Shown here piece after piece: positions 16,269 to 25,003 of a DNA stretch of 64,000 nt. The position numbers were made by a program, and so were the translations under genes. Location of the stretch: positions 1 through 64,000 of the forward strand of contig NZ_NAAD01000003.1 of assembly GCF_002093115.1 (NCBI RefSeq), in the 5' to 3' direction. This stretch comes from Geothermobacter hydrogeniphilus. GTDB lineage: Bacteria; Desulfobacterota; Desulfuromonadia; Desulfuromonadales; Geothermobacteraceae. The number at the start of each line of letters is the position of its first letter. Position 1 is the first letter of the stretch. The notes beneath the pieces were generated by a model. It was not told the DNA's origin and searched no databases. It saw only the letters and a program-made list of their open reading frames with translations.

Positions 16269-17204
16269 TCAGTGATAAATCTTGTAGGGCATCACCAGCT
16301 TGCCCTTGGCGTCGCGGTAGCGGACATGTTCACCGCTGACCATTTCCAGGGAGCGGGCGGCCCATTCGCGGACCACCATCACCGGGTCTTCCAGGACCGG
16401 TCGCAGGGCTGCGGCCGCGGCCGGACCGCCGAGCGGACCAAGAGCCATGGCGGCATTCATCCGGTTGCGCCAGTCGGCATCCCGCAGGCCCCGGATCAGG
16501 GCATTTTCGGCGCGTGGGTCCTTGAGTTTACCGAGGGCCATGAAGACTTCGCCCCGGTTGGGGCCGTCGACTGCCTTCAGCAGTAATTCGAGGGCGCGCG
16601 GGTCGCCGATATCCCCCAGTGCCCGGATCGCTCCGGCCTGGCCGCGCGGCGGGGCCTGCGGCAGGTAGCCTAGCAGGGGAGCCACCGCCCTGGTGTTGAA
16701 GCGGATCAGGGAGCGGGTGGCGTAACGGCGCACGCCGCTGTCATCGTCGTCGAGAGCCTGCAGCAGTTCCGGGATGCTGCTGACGTCGCTGATCTGGCCG
16801 AGGGCCCAGGCGGCGATGTAGCGACGACTGAAGCTCTTGTCGCGCAGGGATTTGACAATCACCGGCACCGCTTCTTTGGCCTGCAGGGTGCCGAGTGAGG
16901 CGATGACATATTCACGCAACACCCGGTCATCGCTGTCAGCCTGGTCGATAAGGGCCGGGATGGCGGCTTTGCCGAGTTGGGTGACCAGCGGGTAGACCTT
17001 GTCGTTGAGACCGTTGTCGGTACGGCCGAGCAGGGAAACAAGCTGGCTGACCGCCTTGGCGTCACCGGCCCGGGCGGCGTTGTCGAGGGCGGTCAGGTCG
17101 AGAGCCGGTTCGCTGCTGCAGCCGCAGACCAGCAGCAGCGGGATCAGCAGCGAGGTCAGCAGGCGTCGGCAACCGGCTCGATTTTTCAGGTTCAGCCTTA
17201 CCAT
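16269..17204 (-). CDS. HEAT-repeat lipoprotein
   Basis: A protein of 311 residues. The signal peptide has the lipobox LVCGC. The rest consists of about seven HEAT/PBS-lyase-type helical repeats (for example AIRALGDIGDPRALELLLKA, ALGKLKDPRAENALI and AMALGPLGGPAAAAAL). Such repeats bind proteins, or bilins in the phycobilisome lyases; here a scaffold for the neighbouring envelope proteins is more likely. The start overlaps the end of the regulatory-like lipoprotein by 7 bp, indicating co-expression. Confidence 0.85.
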   Translation of the reverse strand: MVRLNLKNRAGCRRLLTSLLIPLLLVCGCSSEPALDLTALDNAARAGDAKAVSQLVSLLGRTDNGLNDKVYPLVTQLGKAAIPALIDQADSDDRVLREYVIASLGTLQAKEAVPVIVKSLRDKSFSRRYIAAWALGQISDVSSIPELLQALDDDDSGVRRYATRSLIRFNTRAVAPLLGYLPQAPPRGQAGAIRALGDIGDPRALELLLKAVDGPNRGEVFMALGKLKDPRAENALIRGLRDADWRNRMNAAMALGPLGGPAAAAALRPVLEDPVMVVREWAARSLEMVSGEHVRYRDAKGKLVMPYKIYH

Positions 17205-17938
17205 ACCTTGGTGACCGTGATGTCGATGTTCTTGAGGATTTCGCCGTCCCGGACCACCACCGCCGAGGGTTCGATGGTGCCCTGATCATAGCGTCCGTAG
17301 AGGTCGCCGATCTGTGGCGGTCCGCCGAATTTGTCCCGGGCGGCCAGGTAGTAGGTGCCGCCGGACGGCAAGTAGATCAGGTAGTGGCCGTCGGGACCGG
17401 TTTTTTCGGAAACGTATTTGGGACGTTCGGACATCTGCACATGGTCGTAGACGTGAATGCGTGCCCCTTCGACCGGTTTGCCGTCCGCATCGCTGATGAT
17501 TCCGGAGATCCCGGTGCCGGATTCCGGCAGGGCGCTGGTGAGGCGGCGTTCGTCGCCTATCTTCACCGGGGCGGCAACGGTCAGTTCGATGGGGGTTCCG
17601 GCGGCGGTGAGATTGATGAACCCGCTTTTGTAATCTCCGGCCCGCACCGGCCCGGCGGCTTCGCCGTTTTTACGCTTGCGCGCCACGGCAATATAGTCGC
17701 CGGGCGGCAGACTCAGCTCGAAGCTGCCGTCGGGTCCGGTCGGCCGGGAGACCGTCATGGCCGGTCCGTAGAGGTCCATTCCCTTCTGGTAGATGTAGAG
17801 ATAAGCGCCCTCCAGGGGGACCATCACCTTGCCGCTGATTTTGGTCATTTTCCCCGGTTTGTCCTGTCCCTGGTCCTGCTGACAGCCGAGCGTCAACAGG
17901 ACAAGCGCAATCAGTAACAGCCATTTCAGATGTTTCAT
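17198..17938 (-). CDS. Carboxypeptidase-regulatory-like lipoprotein
   Basis: A protein of 246 residues with lipobox LTLGC. Two beta-sandwich modules resemble the carboxypeptidase regulatory-like fold (GKVMVPLEGAYLYIY...GSFELSLPPGDYIAVARKR and GIISDADGKPVEGARIHVYD...GTYYLAARDKFGG). The second ends with the GDLYGRYDQ segment. The same two module types recur in the three plus-strand proteins starting at 21707, 23951 and 26351, linking this gene to that array although it lies on the other strand. It lies 4 bp from the heme-domain lipoprotein gene. Function unknown; surface binding is likely. Confidence 0.82.
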   Translation of the reverse strand: MKHLKWLLLIALVLLTLGCQQDQGQDKPGKMTKISGKVMVPLEGAYLYIYQKGMDLYGPAMTVSRPTGPDGSFELSLPPGDYIAVARKRKNGEAAGPVRAGDYKSGFINLTAAGTPIELTVAAPVKIGDERRLTSALPESGTGISGIISDADGKPVEGARIHVYDHVQMSERPKYVSEKTGPDGHYLIYLPSGGTYYLAARDKFGGPPQIGDLYGRYDQGTIEPSAVVVRDGEILKNIDITVTKVW

Positions 17939-17942
17939 CGAA

Positions 17943-19058
17943 TCACTCCGGGTTGCCGGCCTCGGCGGCGGAAGGCGGAAGCAGGATCAACCGCTCGCTG
18001 CCGCGTGAGGCGTAATGTTCATCGAGGGTATTGTCCATCACCGACAGGCCGAAGGCGATGCCGTCGGTCAGGGCCGGACTGAATTCTACGTCATGCGGGT
18101 CGCCGGTCACAAGGGGGCGGCGGAGGATGACCGTCCAGTGGTCGTTTTTCCAGGAGGCGGTGGCACGAACATCGGCCCGGTGGCCGATCGGGCGTTCGAC
18201 CATCCATCCCGGCGCGAGGCTGCCGGCGGGGCGGAACTCCTTGCCGATGATGCGCCCCTGGTCGTCATAAACCGGCGCGTCCTTGTCGCCGAAGAGGTCG
18301 ACTGTTCCGGTCTGCCCGGAAGCCAGCCGTGAGTTCGGGCGCATCAGGTCGCCCGGCAGGTCGCCATGCATGCCTTTCAGGTCGAGCCAGCGGTCGTCGG
18401 CAAAGCCGAGCCGGCCGGTCCGGTCGGCCTTCCAGTTCCAGAGATCGAGCCAGCGCCCCGCTTTCTCCAGCTTCATCTTGTTGGTGGCATGGAAGGTCGC
18501 GCCGGCCACGCCGAAATCTTCGATATGACAGGCCAGGGTGCAGGAGAAGGGGCGCTGGTCGGTGGGCGGCTGCCACATCAGCCCGAACCCGTCCTCCTTC
18601 AGGCCGTTGCTGGTCCAGCGGCTGCCGTCAAAGCGCCATTGCTGCATGGCATCGTCACGGGTCAGATCACGCCATCTCAGTCGCAGATAGAGGTCGCTGT
18701 CGGTGTAAAAGGCCCGGACATCGACGGTCAGGGGCCGGGGAATGGCACCGCCGTGATGGCAGGACGGGGTCGAGGTGTGCACTGTGTCCTTGTCGATATC
18801 GGGAAAGACATCGATCTTGTGAACCCGGCCGCCGCGCACAATGATCGGGTGCGGCAGGGCGCGTTCCCAGTCGGCGGCGGTCGGTGCCTTCGCCAGGTGC
18901 AGGGCGTAGAGCCGGTTGCCCTCGGGGTCGCGGCAGCCGACGACGATAAGCATCATAACGGCGATGCCGAGCAGGATCAGCGGCATGAGAAAGCGCGGGA
19001 ACCTGCGGAGGTCTTGTTCGGAAGTCTCTTTCACAGCCGAAGAGATTTTGCAAATCAT
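17943..19058 (-). CDS. Ethylbenzene-dehydrogenase-type heme-binding lipoprotein
   Basis: A protein of 371 residues. The lipobox LIVVGC (Cys near 42) predicts a lipoprotein. The remainder resembles the EB_dh / cytochrome c-552-type heme domain: VDVRAFYTDSDLYLRLRW strand pattern, WKNDHWTVILRRPL and FGLSVMDN. Cysteines occur as C100-H101 (TPSCHHG) and C173/C177-H178 (CTLACH, a CX3CH spacing in place of CXXCH). It is probably a periplasmic b- or c-type heme subunit passing electrons to or from the polyferredoxin two genes downstream (inference). It is the first gene of the minus-strand operon and diverges from the gene at 19265. The start at 19058 is chosen because the upstream extension has no signal-peptide character. 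Confidence 0.75.
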   Translation of the reverse strand: MICKISSAVKETSEQDLRRFPRFLMPLILLGIAVMMLIVVGCRDPEGNRLYALHLAKAPTAADWERALPHPIIVRGGRVHKIDVFPDIDKDTVHTSTPSCHHGGAIPRPLTVDVRAFYTDSDLYLRLRWRDLTRDDAMQQWRFDGSRWTSNGLKEDGFGLMWQPPTDQRPFSCTLACHIEDFGVAGATFHATNKMKLEKAGRWLDLWNWKADRTGRLGFADDRWLDLKGMHGDLPGDLMRPNSRLASGQTGTVDLFGDKDAPVYDDQGRIIGKEFRPAGSLAPGWMVERPIGHRADVRATASWKNDHWTVILRRPLVTGDPHDVEFSPALTDGIAFGLSVMDNTLDEHYASRGSERLILLPPSAAEAGNPE

Positions 19059-19264
19059 ATACCAGCTTGCGGCGTGTCCCGCAGCCGCTTGACGGGCCGT
19101 TTGCCGTGGACCCGGAGCGACCGCATGGCATTTTTCCGCCCGGTGGCGTTGGGGACAGGCAAATAAATGACATGACTGGACTTTTTGTGTCGCGATAAAC
19201 GCCTGAAGAGGCACCCGCGGCGTGGGGAAGGCTCGGCACAGGGCTTGCTATTTGAAGTTCCGTT

Positions 19265-21700
19265 ATGATGTCCATTGACCTCGATCGCCGAACCTGCTGG
19301 GGGATGTTCACCATCTCTCTGGCCGGCCTGATGTATGAGCTGATCCTGACCCGGATCTTCTCGGTGCTGATGTGGTACCATTTCGCCTCCATGGCCATCA
19401 GTCTGGCGCTGTTCGGTTTTTCCGTCGCCGCGTTGCTGGTGCAGTTGCGTCCCGGCTGGTTTCCGGTGGAACGGACCGGGCGCGACTGTTCTCTCTGCAG
19501 TTTCGGTTTTGCCCTGGCCCTCGGCACGATGTTCGGCCTGTTTGTCCTGTTTCGACTGCAGCCGCAATTCGCCTTCAAGGTCCTTTCCTTCTTTCACCAG
19601 CCGTTTTATCAGCCGTTCCAGCAGGGGTTCTACAACAAGGGTGTTCCCTTCGGCCTGTTGCCGGTGCTGGCCCTGCTGTACCTGGTGACCGCGCTGCCCT
19701 TTTTCTTCAGCGGCCTGGCGGTGACCCTGCTGCTGCGTCGTTATCTGCGCCAGATCGGCCGCCTTTACAGCTGGGACCTGTTCGGCGCCGGTGCCGGCTG
19801 CCTGCTGATCATCGGCGTGCTGCTGCTGGTCGGCGGTATCAGCGGCCTGCCGCTGATCGCCCTGTTCGGGTTGCTGGCCGCGTTCCTGTTTCTGCCGCGG
19901 CCCGGCTCGCGAGGCGTCAGGCTGCTGCTGGCCGGGGCGGCGCTGGTGCTGGTCGGTCTGACGGTCGGCAACCTGGCGACCGATTTCGCCGGGGTGCGTT
20001 TCGTGCGCGGCCGTTACGAGCCGAACCTGCTCTGGAGCGCCTGGAATTCCTTTTCGCGGGTGGCGGTTTATCCGTCGCGCGGGGAGGAACTGCAACAGGC
20101 CTGGGGGCTCTCCCGCACCTATCGCGGCCCGATTCCCGAACAGCTCGGTATGGTGGTTGACGACACCGGCTATACCACCATGTATCGCTGGCGGGGAGAG
20201 GAAACTCTTGATTATTTCCGCAGCAATGTCATCGCCCTGCCGTACCAGCTCAGAGGTGGCGGCACCGGCCTGGTGATCGGTCCCGGCGGCGGCAAGGATG
20301 TCCTCGCCGCCCTGGCCAGCGGCGCCGACCGGGTGACGGCGCTGGAGCTCAATCCGCTGATCGCGCGGGCGGTCGATGACCAGTTTGTCGCCTTTACCGG
20401 CGGACTCTACCGTCGTCCCGATGTTGAACTGGTGGTCGATGAGGGACGCAGTTGGATTCGCCGCCAGCAGCGCACCTGGGACGTGATCCAGGCCTCGGCG
20501 GTGTTCGGCCGCATGGCGCCTTCGGCCGGGGCCTTCACCTTGTCTGAGAACAATCTCTACACCCTTGAATCCTTCGCTGACTACTGGAACCACCTGTCGG
20601 ACAACGGTGTGCTGTCCATTTCCCGCTTTATCTTCGAGCGTGAAACCCTGCGCCTGGTCTCACTCGGCCTGGCGTTCCTGCAGCAGCAGGGGGTGGCCGA
20701 TCCCGCCGCGCATATCGCCGTCATCAAGGAGCGAGGGCTGGCCAACTTCATGCTCAAGAAAAAACCCTTCAGCGCTGCCGAGATCGCCCGGTTGCGGGCG
20801 ATCTCGGCGCGGCTCGCGTTTCAGGAGGTGCTGCTGCCCGACCGTCGTGAGGGTGACGATCCCTTTCACCGCCTGGTCCGCAGTGGCGGGGACGCGGCCT
20901 TTCATGACGAATTTCCGTTCGATATCTCCCCGACCACTGACGATCGTCCGTTTTTCTACTACATGTACAAGCCGGCCGATTTCCTGACCCTGTTCACTTT
21001 TCCGGACAAGAGCCGTTTCGAGGATCGCGCGGTGCTGATTCTGCGCAACCTGCTGGTGGTGGTTGCGGTGCTGACCCTGGTGTGCATCATCCTGCCGCTG
21101 CTGATCTGGCAGCGAAAGGCTCTGCGCCTGCCCGGCAGCGGCCGACGGCTGTTCTACTTCGCCTGTCTCGGTCTCGGTTTCATGTTGCTCGAAATCGGCC
21201 TGATGCGGCGTTTCATCCTTTTTCTCGGCCAGCCGATTTACGCCCTGGCGGTCATCCTTTTCGCCCTGCTGGTTTTTTCCGGCCTGGGGGCGCTGCTCGC
21301 CGGCCGGGTGCCGCGCGGCGGCGAACGGCGTCTGCTGCTGCCGTTGTTGTTGGTACTGGTTTTGCTGTCTCAAGGCTATGGTTACGGTCTGCCGCCGCTG
21401 CTTGATGCCCTGCTGACTCTGCCGCTGGCGGCCCGCTGCCTGCTGGCCGGACTGCTGCTGGCTCCGCTCGGCGTGCTGCTCGGTTTTCCCCTGCCGCTCG
21501 GGATGCGGTTGCTGCATCCCGATAACCGGGATGTTGCCTGGAGCTGGGGAGTGAACGGTGCCACCGGGGTGCTGGGTTCACTGCTGGCGGTGGTGGTGGC
21601 GATGAACTGGGGTTATACCCTGACCCTGCTGGCCGGCGGTCTGGTTTACCTGCTGGCGCTGCTGGCAATTCTTTCGCGGCGCTCGGCCGCTTTCGGATAA
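19265..21700 (+). CDS. Multipass membrane protein fused to spermidine-synthase-like domain
   Basis: A protein of 811 residues. An N-terminal block of about six to seven membrane segments starts with the SLAGLMYELILTRIFSVLMWYHF pattern usual in these fusions. A Rossmann methyltransferase-like domain follows (IGPGGGKD near 336-345, acidic ALELNP), then further membrane segments. At the position of the aminopropyltransferase catalytic Asp (usual YDVIxxD) it reads WDVIQASAVFG, so polyamine synthesis is unlikely. It is the first gene of the plus-strand array and lies 6 bp before the first regulatory-like lipoprotein gene. It possibly modifies or exports an array component (inference). Confidence 0.82.
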   Translation: MMSIDLDRRTCWGMFTISLAGLMYELILTRIFSVLMWYHFASMAISLALFGFSVAALLVQLRPGWFPVERTGRDCSLCSFGFALALGTMFGLFVLFRLQPQFAFKVLSFFHQPFYQPFQQGFYNKGVPFGLLPVLALLYLVTALPFFFSGLAVTLLLRRYLRQIGRLYSWDLFGAGAGCLLIIGVLLLVGGISGLPLIALFGLLAAFLFLPRPGSRGVRLLLAGAALVLVGLTVGNLATDFAGVRFVRGRYEPNLLWSAWNSFSRVAVYPSRGEELQQAWGLSRTYRGPIPEQLGMVVDDTGYTTMYRWRGEETLDYFRSNVIALPYQLRGGGTGLVIGPGGGKDVLAALASGADRVTALELNPLIARAVDDQFVAFTGGLYRRPDVELVVDEGRSWIRRQQRTWDVIQASAVFGRMAPSAGAFTLSENNLYTLESFADYWNHLSDNGVLSISRFIFERETLRLVSLGLAFLQQQGVADPAAHIAVIKERGLANFMLKKKPFSAAEIARLRAISARLAFQEVLLPDRREGDDPFHRLVRSGGDAAFHDEFPFDISPTTDDRPFFYYMYKPADFLTLFTFPDKSRFEDRAVLILRNLLVVVAVLTLVCIILPLLIWQRKALRLPGSGRRLFYFACLGLGFMLLEIGLMRRFILFLGQPIYALAVILFALLVFSGLGALLAGRVPRGGERRLLLPLLLVLVLLSQGYGYGLPPLLDALLTLPLAARCLLAGLLLAPLGVLLGFPLPLGMRLLHPDNRDVAWSWGVNGATGVLGSLLAVVVAMNWGYTLTLLAGGLVYLLALLAILSRRSAAFG

Positions 21701-21706
21701 GGTTCT

Positions 21707-22774
21707 ATGCGACGTATTTTTCTGCTGTTTCTGACCTGTCTGCTGCTGACCGGTTGTCAACGCTCCGGCCCCTCGGGGCTGAGCGGGGAGTTGCAGTTCG
21801 ACGGCAAACCGCTGGCCGGGGCCAGTGTCGAGATTTACCTCAAGGCGGACAAGGACCGCTCGGTGCAGCCGTTCGCGGTCACCACCACCGACGGTGACGG
21901 CCGCTACCGGCTGGAGCTGCCGCCCGGCCGTTATTTCGTCATCGGCAAGCAGCGTCGTACATCCAGCGACGGACGGCCGCAGATGCTGATGGCGGAGTGC
22001 CCGGCCAATCCCCTGGAGGTGACCACCGGGATGCTGGAGGTGCCGGCCTTCAGCCTGCGGGAAATGGGTCGGGACGGAAGGCTGGTGGCCGATGCCGACA
22101 CCTCGCTGGCGGGACGGGTGACGCGCGACGGGGTCGGGGTTGCCGGCGCTTTCGTCTATGTCTATACCGAAGCCGGAGTCGACCTGATGGGACCTTCCTA
22201 CGGCGCCGCGGTTGAAACCGATGCCGACGGGCGCTTCCGGGTCGCCCTGCCGGCCGGTGAGTTCTGGCTGGCGGCCCGCAAGCATCTCGACGGCTCACGA
22301 CTGGGCGAACCGAAACCGGGTGACCTGACCGGCAGCCTGGAGCAGAATCCGGTTCACCTCGCCGCCGGGCAGAATCTCGACCTCGGTGAAATCAGGGTCC
22401 GTCCGGTCGATGCCGCGCGCTACCGGCAACGTCAGCAGCAGGGCCGCTTTGCGCTCAGCGACACGGCGCTGACCGGCAAGGTGGTCGACGAAGACGGCGC
22501 GCCGGTGCCGGGGATTTATGTCTTCGCCTATCTCGACAGCCGGATGGTCGGCAAACCGACCTACATCTCGGCGCCGAGCGCGGCCGACGGTTCCTATCGG
22601 CTCAATCTCGGCCGCGGCGGGGCCTATTACATCGGCGCCCGCAGTGCCTACGGCGGACCGCTGGAGCCGGGGGAATGGGTCGGAACCTACGATGAACAGC
22701 CGGAACACCGGATCGATGTCGACACGGGTCGGGTGGTTGAACTCACTCCGTTGCAGGTGCGGGAGGTGTGGTGA
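21707..22774 (+). CDS. Carboxypeptidase-regulatory-like lipoprotein, three modules
   Basis: A protein of 355 residues with lipobox LLTGC. Three beta-sandwich modules of about 100 residues each are visible. Module 1 starts at GELQFDGKPLAGASVEIY and module 2 at GRVTRDGVGVAGAFVYVY, with LPAGEFWLAARKHLDG. Module 3 starts at GKVVDEDGAPVPGIYVFAY and ends in the array-specific GGAYYIGARSAYGG plus GEWVGTYDEQPEH segment. It is followed, with a start-stop overlap, by a beta-helix protein. Presumably outer-membrane or surface anchored. Confidence 0.82.
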   Translation: MRRIFLLFLTCLLLTGCQRSGPSGLSGELQFDGKPLAGASVEIYLKADKDRSVQPFAVTTTDGDGRYRLELPPGRYFVIGKQRRTSSDGRPQMLMAECPANPLEVTTGMLEVPAFSLREMGRDGRLVADADTSLAGRVTRDGVGVAGAFVYVYTEAGVDLMGPSYGAAVETDADGRFRVALPAGEFWLAARKHLDGSRLGEPKPGDLTGSLEQNPVHLAAGQNLDLGEIRVRPVDAARYRQRQQQGRFALSDTALTGKVVDEDGAPVPGIYVFAYLDSRMVGKPTYISAPSAADGSYRLNLGRGGAYYIGARSAYGGPLEPGEWVGTYDEQPEHRIDVDTGRVVELTPLQVREVW

Positions 22775-23940
22775 GAATTCTGTTGCTGATCGGTTTGTTG
22801 TGGCCGGCCCTGCTGTCGGCCATGACCCTGGACGGCGAAACCCGCTGGCAGGGCGCGATGACCATCCGCGAGCCGGTCCGGGTCGTGTCCGGGGCGACGC
22901 TGCGCATCGAACCCGGGGCCCGGATCACCTTTGCCGGCGGCGGGTTGACGGTGAGCGGTCGATTGATCGCCAGGCAGTGCGAACTGGGCGGCAAAAACTG
23001 GAGTGGTATCGTTCTCAAGGGCGTCGGCGCCGACACCCTGCTGGCCGACTGCCGGATCAGCGGGGCGGCCACCGGCGTGCTGGTCGAAAGCGGCGAGCCG
23101 CGTCTTGAAGGTCTGACCCTGGAGGGAAACCGCATCGGTATCGAGTTGCGGCGGAAGAGCGCCGCCACCGTCACCGGCTGCCTGCTGCGCGACAACAGCC
23201 GGGTCGGCCTGTTCGTTAAGGATGGCGCCACCGCGGCGGTGGTCAACAACCGGTTTGAAAAAAACGGCCGGTTCGGTGCCTATCTCTACAAGGCGCAGCC
23301 ACGGAGATTCACCGGCAATGTTTTTACCGGCAACCCGACCGGCCTGATGGTCAGTCATTACGGCTCGAACCCGCGACTGGTCGAGAACTGCCTGACCGGC
23401 AACGGCACCGCGGTGCTGGTTGACCGGGCGGCCAGGCCGGTGCTGCGGCGCAACGACATCCGTGACAACGAGATCGGGGTACGCTGTTACCGGCGCTCTG
23501 ATCCGCTGCTGGAGAAAAACCGTATCAGCGGCAACCGGACCGGGGTGAGCATCGCCTATTCGAGCTATCCGCGACTGCGGGACAACGATCTTTCCGGCAA
23601 CGGCACGGCGCTGTTTCTCGAATATCAATCGGCGCAGTGGGAGCGGGAGAAGGGAGCCGCGGCGCGCGAGCAGGAGGTCTCCCGCAGTGCCTTCGGCGGT
23701 CGGCCGCGACAGGAGGTGGGGGAGGCCGAGCGGCGGCCGCGCAAGCTCGACGGCACCATCGACGCCCGCGGCAACTGGTGGGGCACCGCCGCGACCGCTG
23801 AACTGGGACGGATCGGTGATGACGGCAATCCCTCCTTCATCGATGACGGTCGTGACCGGCCGACCTTCGAGGAGGGTGGGCGAAACTGGCCGCTGGACAG
23901 GGTGCGGTTCGCGCCCTGGCTGAATGAAGCGGTCTGGTAA
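22768..23940 (+). CDS. Right-handed parallel beta-helix protein
   Basis: A protein of 390 residues with a signal peptide (MVRILLLIGLLWPALLSA). About ten coils of NosD/CASH-like beta-helix repeats carry the N-x-I/F-x-x-N-x-x-G pattern (for example NRFEKNGRFGAYLY, NRISGNRTGVSIAY and NDLSGNGTALFLEY), with a closing NWWG strand. GTG start at 22768 or 22771; the latter overlaps the upstream stop (GTGA). These helices commonly bind or process polysaccharide. It is the partner of the regulatory-like protein before it in a pattern repeated three times. Confidence 0.85.
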   Translation: MVRILLLIGLLWPALLSAMTLDGETRWQGAMTIREPVRVVSGATLRIEPGARITFAGGGLTVSGRLIARQCELGGKNWSGIVLKGVGADTLLADCRISGAATGVLVESGEPRLEGLTLEGNRIGIELRRKSAATVTGCLLRDNSRVGLFVKDGATAAVVNNRFEKNGRFGAYLYKAQPRRFTGNVFTGNPTGLMVSHYGSNPRLVENCLTGNGTAVLVDRAARPVLRRNDIRDNEIGVRCYRRSDPLLEKNRISGNRTGVSIAYSSYPRLRDNDLSGNGTALFLEYQSAQWEREKGAAAREQEVSRSAFGGRPRQEVGEAERRPRKLDGTIDARGNWWGTAATAELGRIGDDGNPSFIDDGRDRPTFEEGGRNWPLDRVRFAPWLNEAVW

Positions 23941-23950
23941 AGGAGAGCGG

Positions 23951-25003
23951 ATGCGACAATTTCCCGCGAGATATTTTTTTCTGCTGATGCTGTTGTTCGT
24001 CGCCCTGCCGGCCTGGGCCGGCAGCGGTGTCAAGGGACGCGCCGCCTGGCGTGGTGAGCTGGTTCCGGGATTGCGGATTTCAGCCTATCGCCAGATTGCC
24101 GATATCCCCCGCGGCAAGGTGCTGGCGGTTTCCGAACCGACCGCCCTCGACGGTACCTATCAACTGGAACTGCCTCCCGGAAGCTATGTGCTGGTGGCGC
24201 GCAGCTTCAGCGGCGAACCGAAGCCGGGCGATTATTTCTGCTACTACAGCGGTTCACCGATTCAGGTGCAGGCCGGACATTACACCAATGTCGGCTTCAA
24301 CCTGATCCGGGTGCCCGCTGAGCCGGCGCCCCGCAAGGCACGGCGCAGCGGCCTGCAGGGGGAGATCAGCTACCAGGGGGAACTGCTGGAAAAGGTCTAC
24401 CTCTACGTCTACCGTGATACCAAAAGCGGCTTCAAGGGACCGGCGTACAATATCGTTCCCGTCGAGAAGGGAAAATTCCGCCTGCGGCTGCCGCCCGGAG
24501 ACTATTACCTGCTGGCACGCAAACGCCTTGCCGGCGGGCGTTACGGGCCGGTGGCGATCGGCGATTATTTCAACTTCTATTACGGCAATCCGGTGCACCT
24601 GGAGAAAGGCACCATCCGTTCGATTCACCTGGAGACCATCACCCGCTTGTCCAACCTGGAACAGGGTGAGGATGAACTGCCCTTCCAGGGGGTCCGCGGG
24701 CGGGTTTTCGGTGCCGACGGTGCCCCGGTTGCCGGGCTCTACGTTTTCGCCTATCGCCATCCGAAAATGACCGGGACACCCGATTTCTTCTCCGCCGCCA
24801 CCGATGCCGAGGGCCGTTTCGCGTTGCGTCTGCCGCCGTCCGGCCGATACTACCTGCTGGCGCGGCAATCCTTCGGCGGGCCGGCCGCTGAAGGTGAACT
24901 GTACGGGAAGTATTCCCGGAACAGCGAGCACCGGGTCGAGTTGACCGAAGCGAACCCGGTGCGGGAGGTCGAAATCCATGTTCAACCGATTTCTGCGCGT
25001 TAG
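23951..25003 (+). CDS. Carboxypeptidase-regulatory-like secreted protein, three modules
   Basis: A protein of 350 residues with a Sec signal peptide ending at LPAWAGS. Three modules: VKGRAAWRGELVPGLRISAY; LQGEISYQGELLEKVYLYVY with LPPGDYYLLARKRLAGG and GDYFNFYYGNP; and GRVFGADGAPVAGLYVFAY with SGRYYLLARQSFGG and GELYGKY. The start at ATG 23951 has an AGGAGAG ribosome site, 10 bp after the preceding beta-helix gene. Its end overlaps the next beta-helix gene by 26 bp. Function unknown; array member. Confidence 0.82.
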   Translation: MRQFPARYFFLLMLLFVALPAWAGSGVKGRAAWRGELVPGLRISAYRQIADIPRGKVLAVSEPTALDGTYQLELPPGSYVLVARSFSGEPKPGDYFCYYSGSPIQVQAGHYTNVGFNLIRVPAEPAPRKARRSGLQGEISYQGELLEKVYLYVYRDTKSGFKGPAYNIVPVEKGKFRLRLPPGDYYLLARKRLAGGRYGPVAIGDYFNFYYGNPVHLEKGTIRSIHLETITRLSNLEQGEDELPFQGVRGRVFGADGAPVAGLYVFAYRHPKMTGTPDFFSAATDAEGRFALRLPPSGRYYLLARQSFGGPAAEGELYGKYSRNSEHRVELTEANPVREVEIHVQPISAR

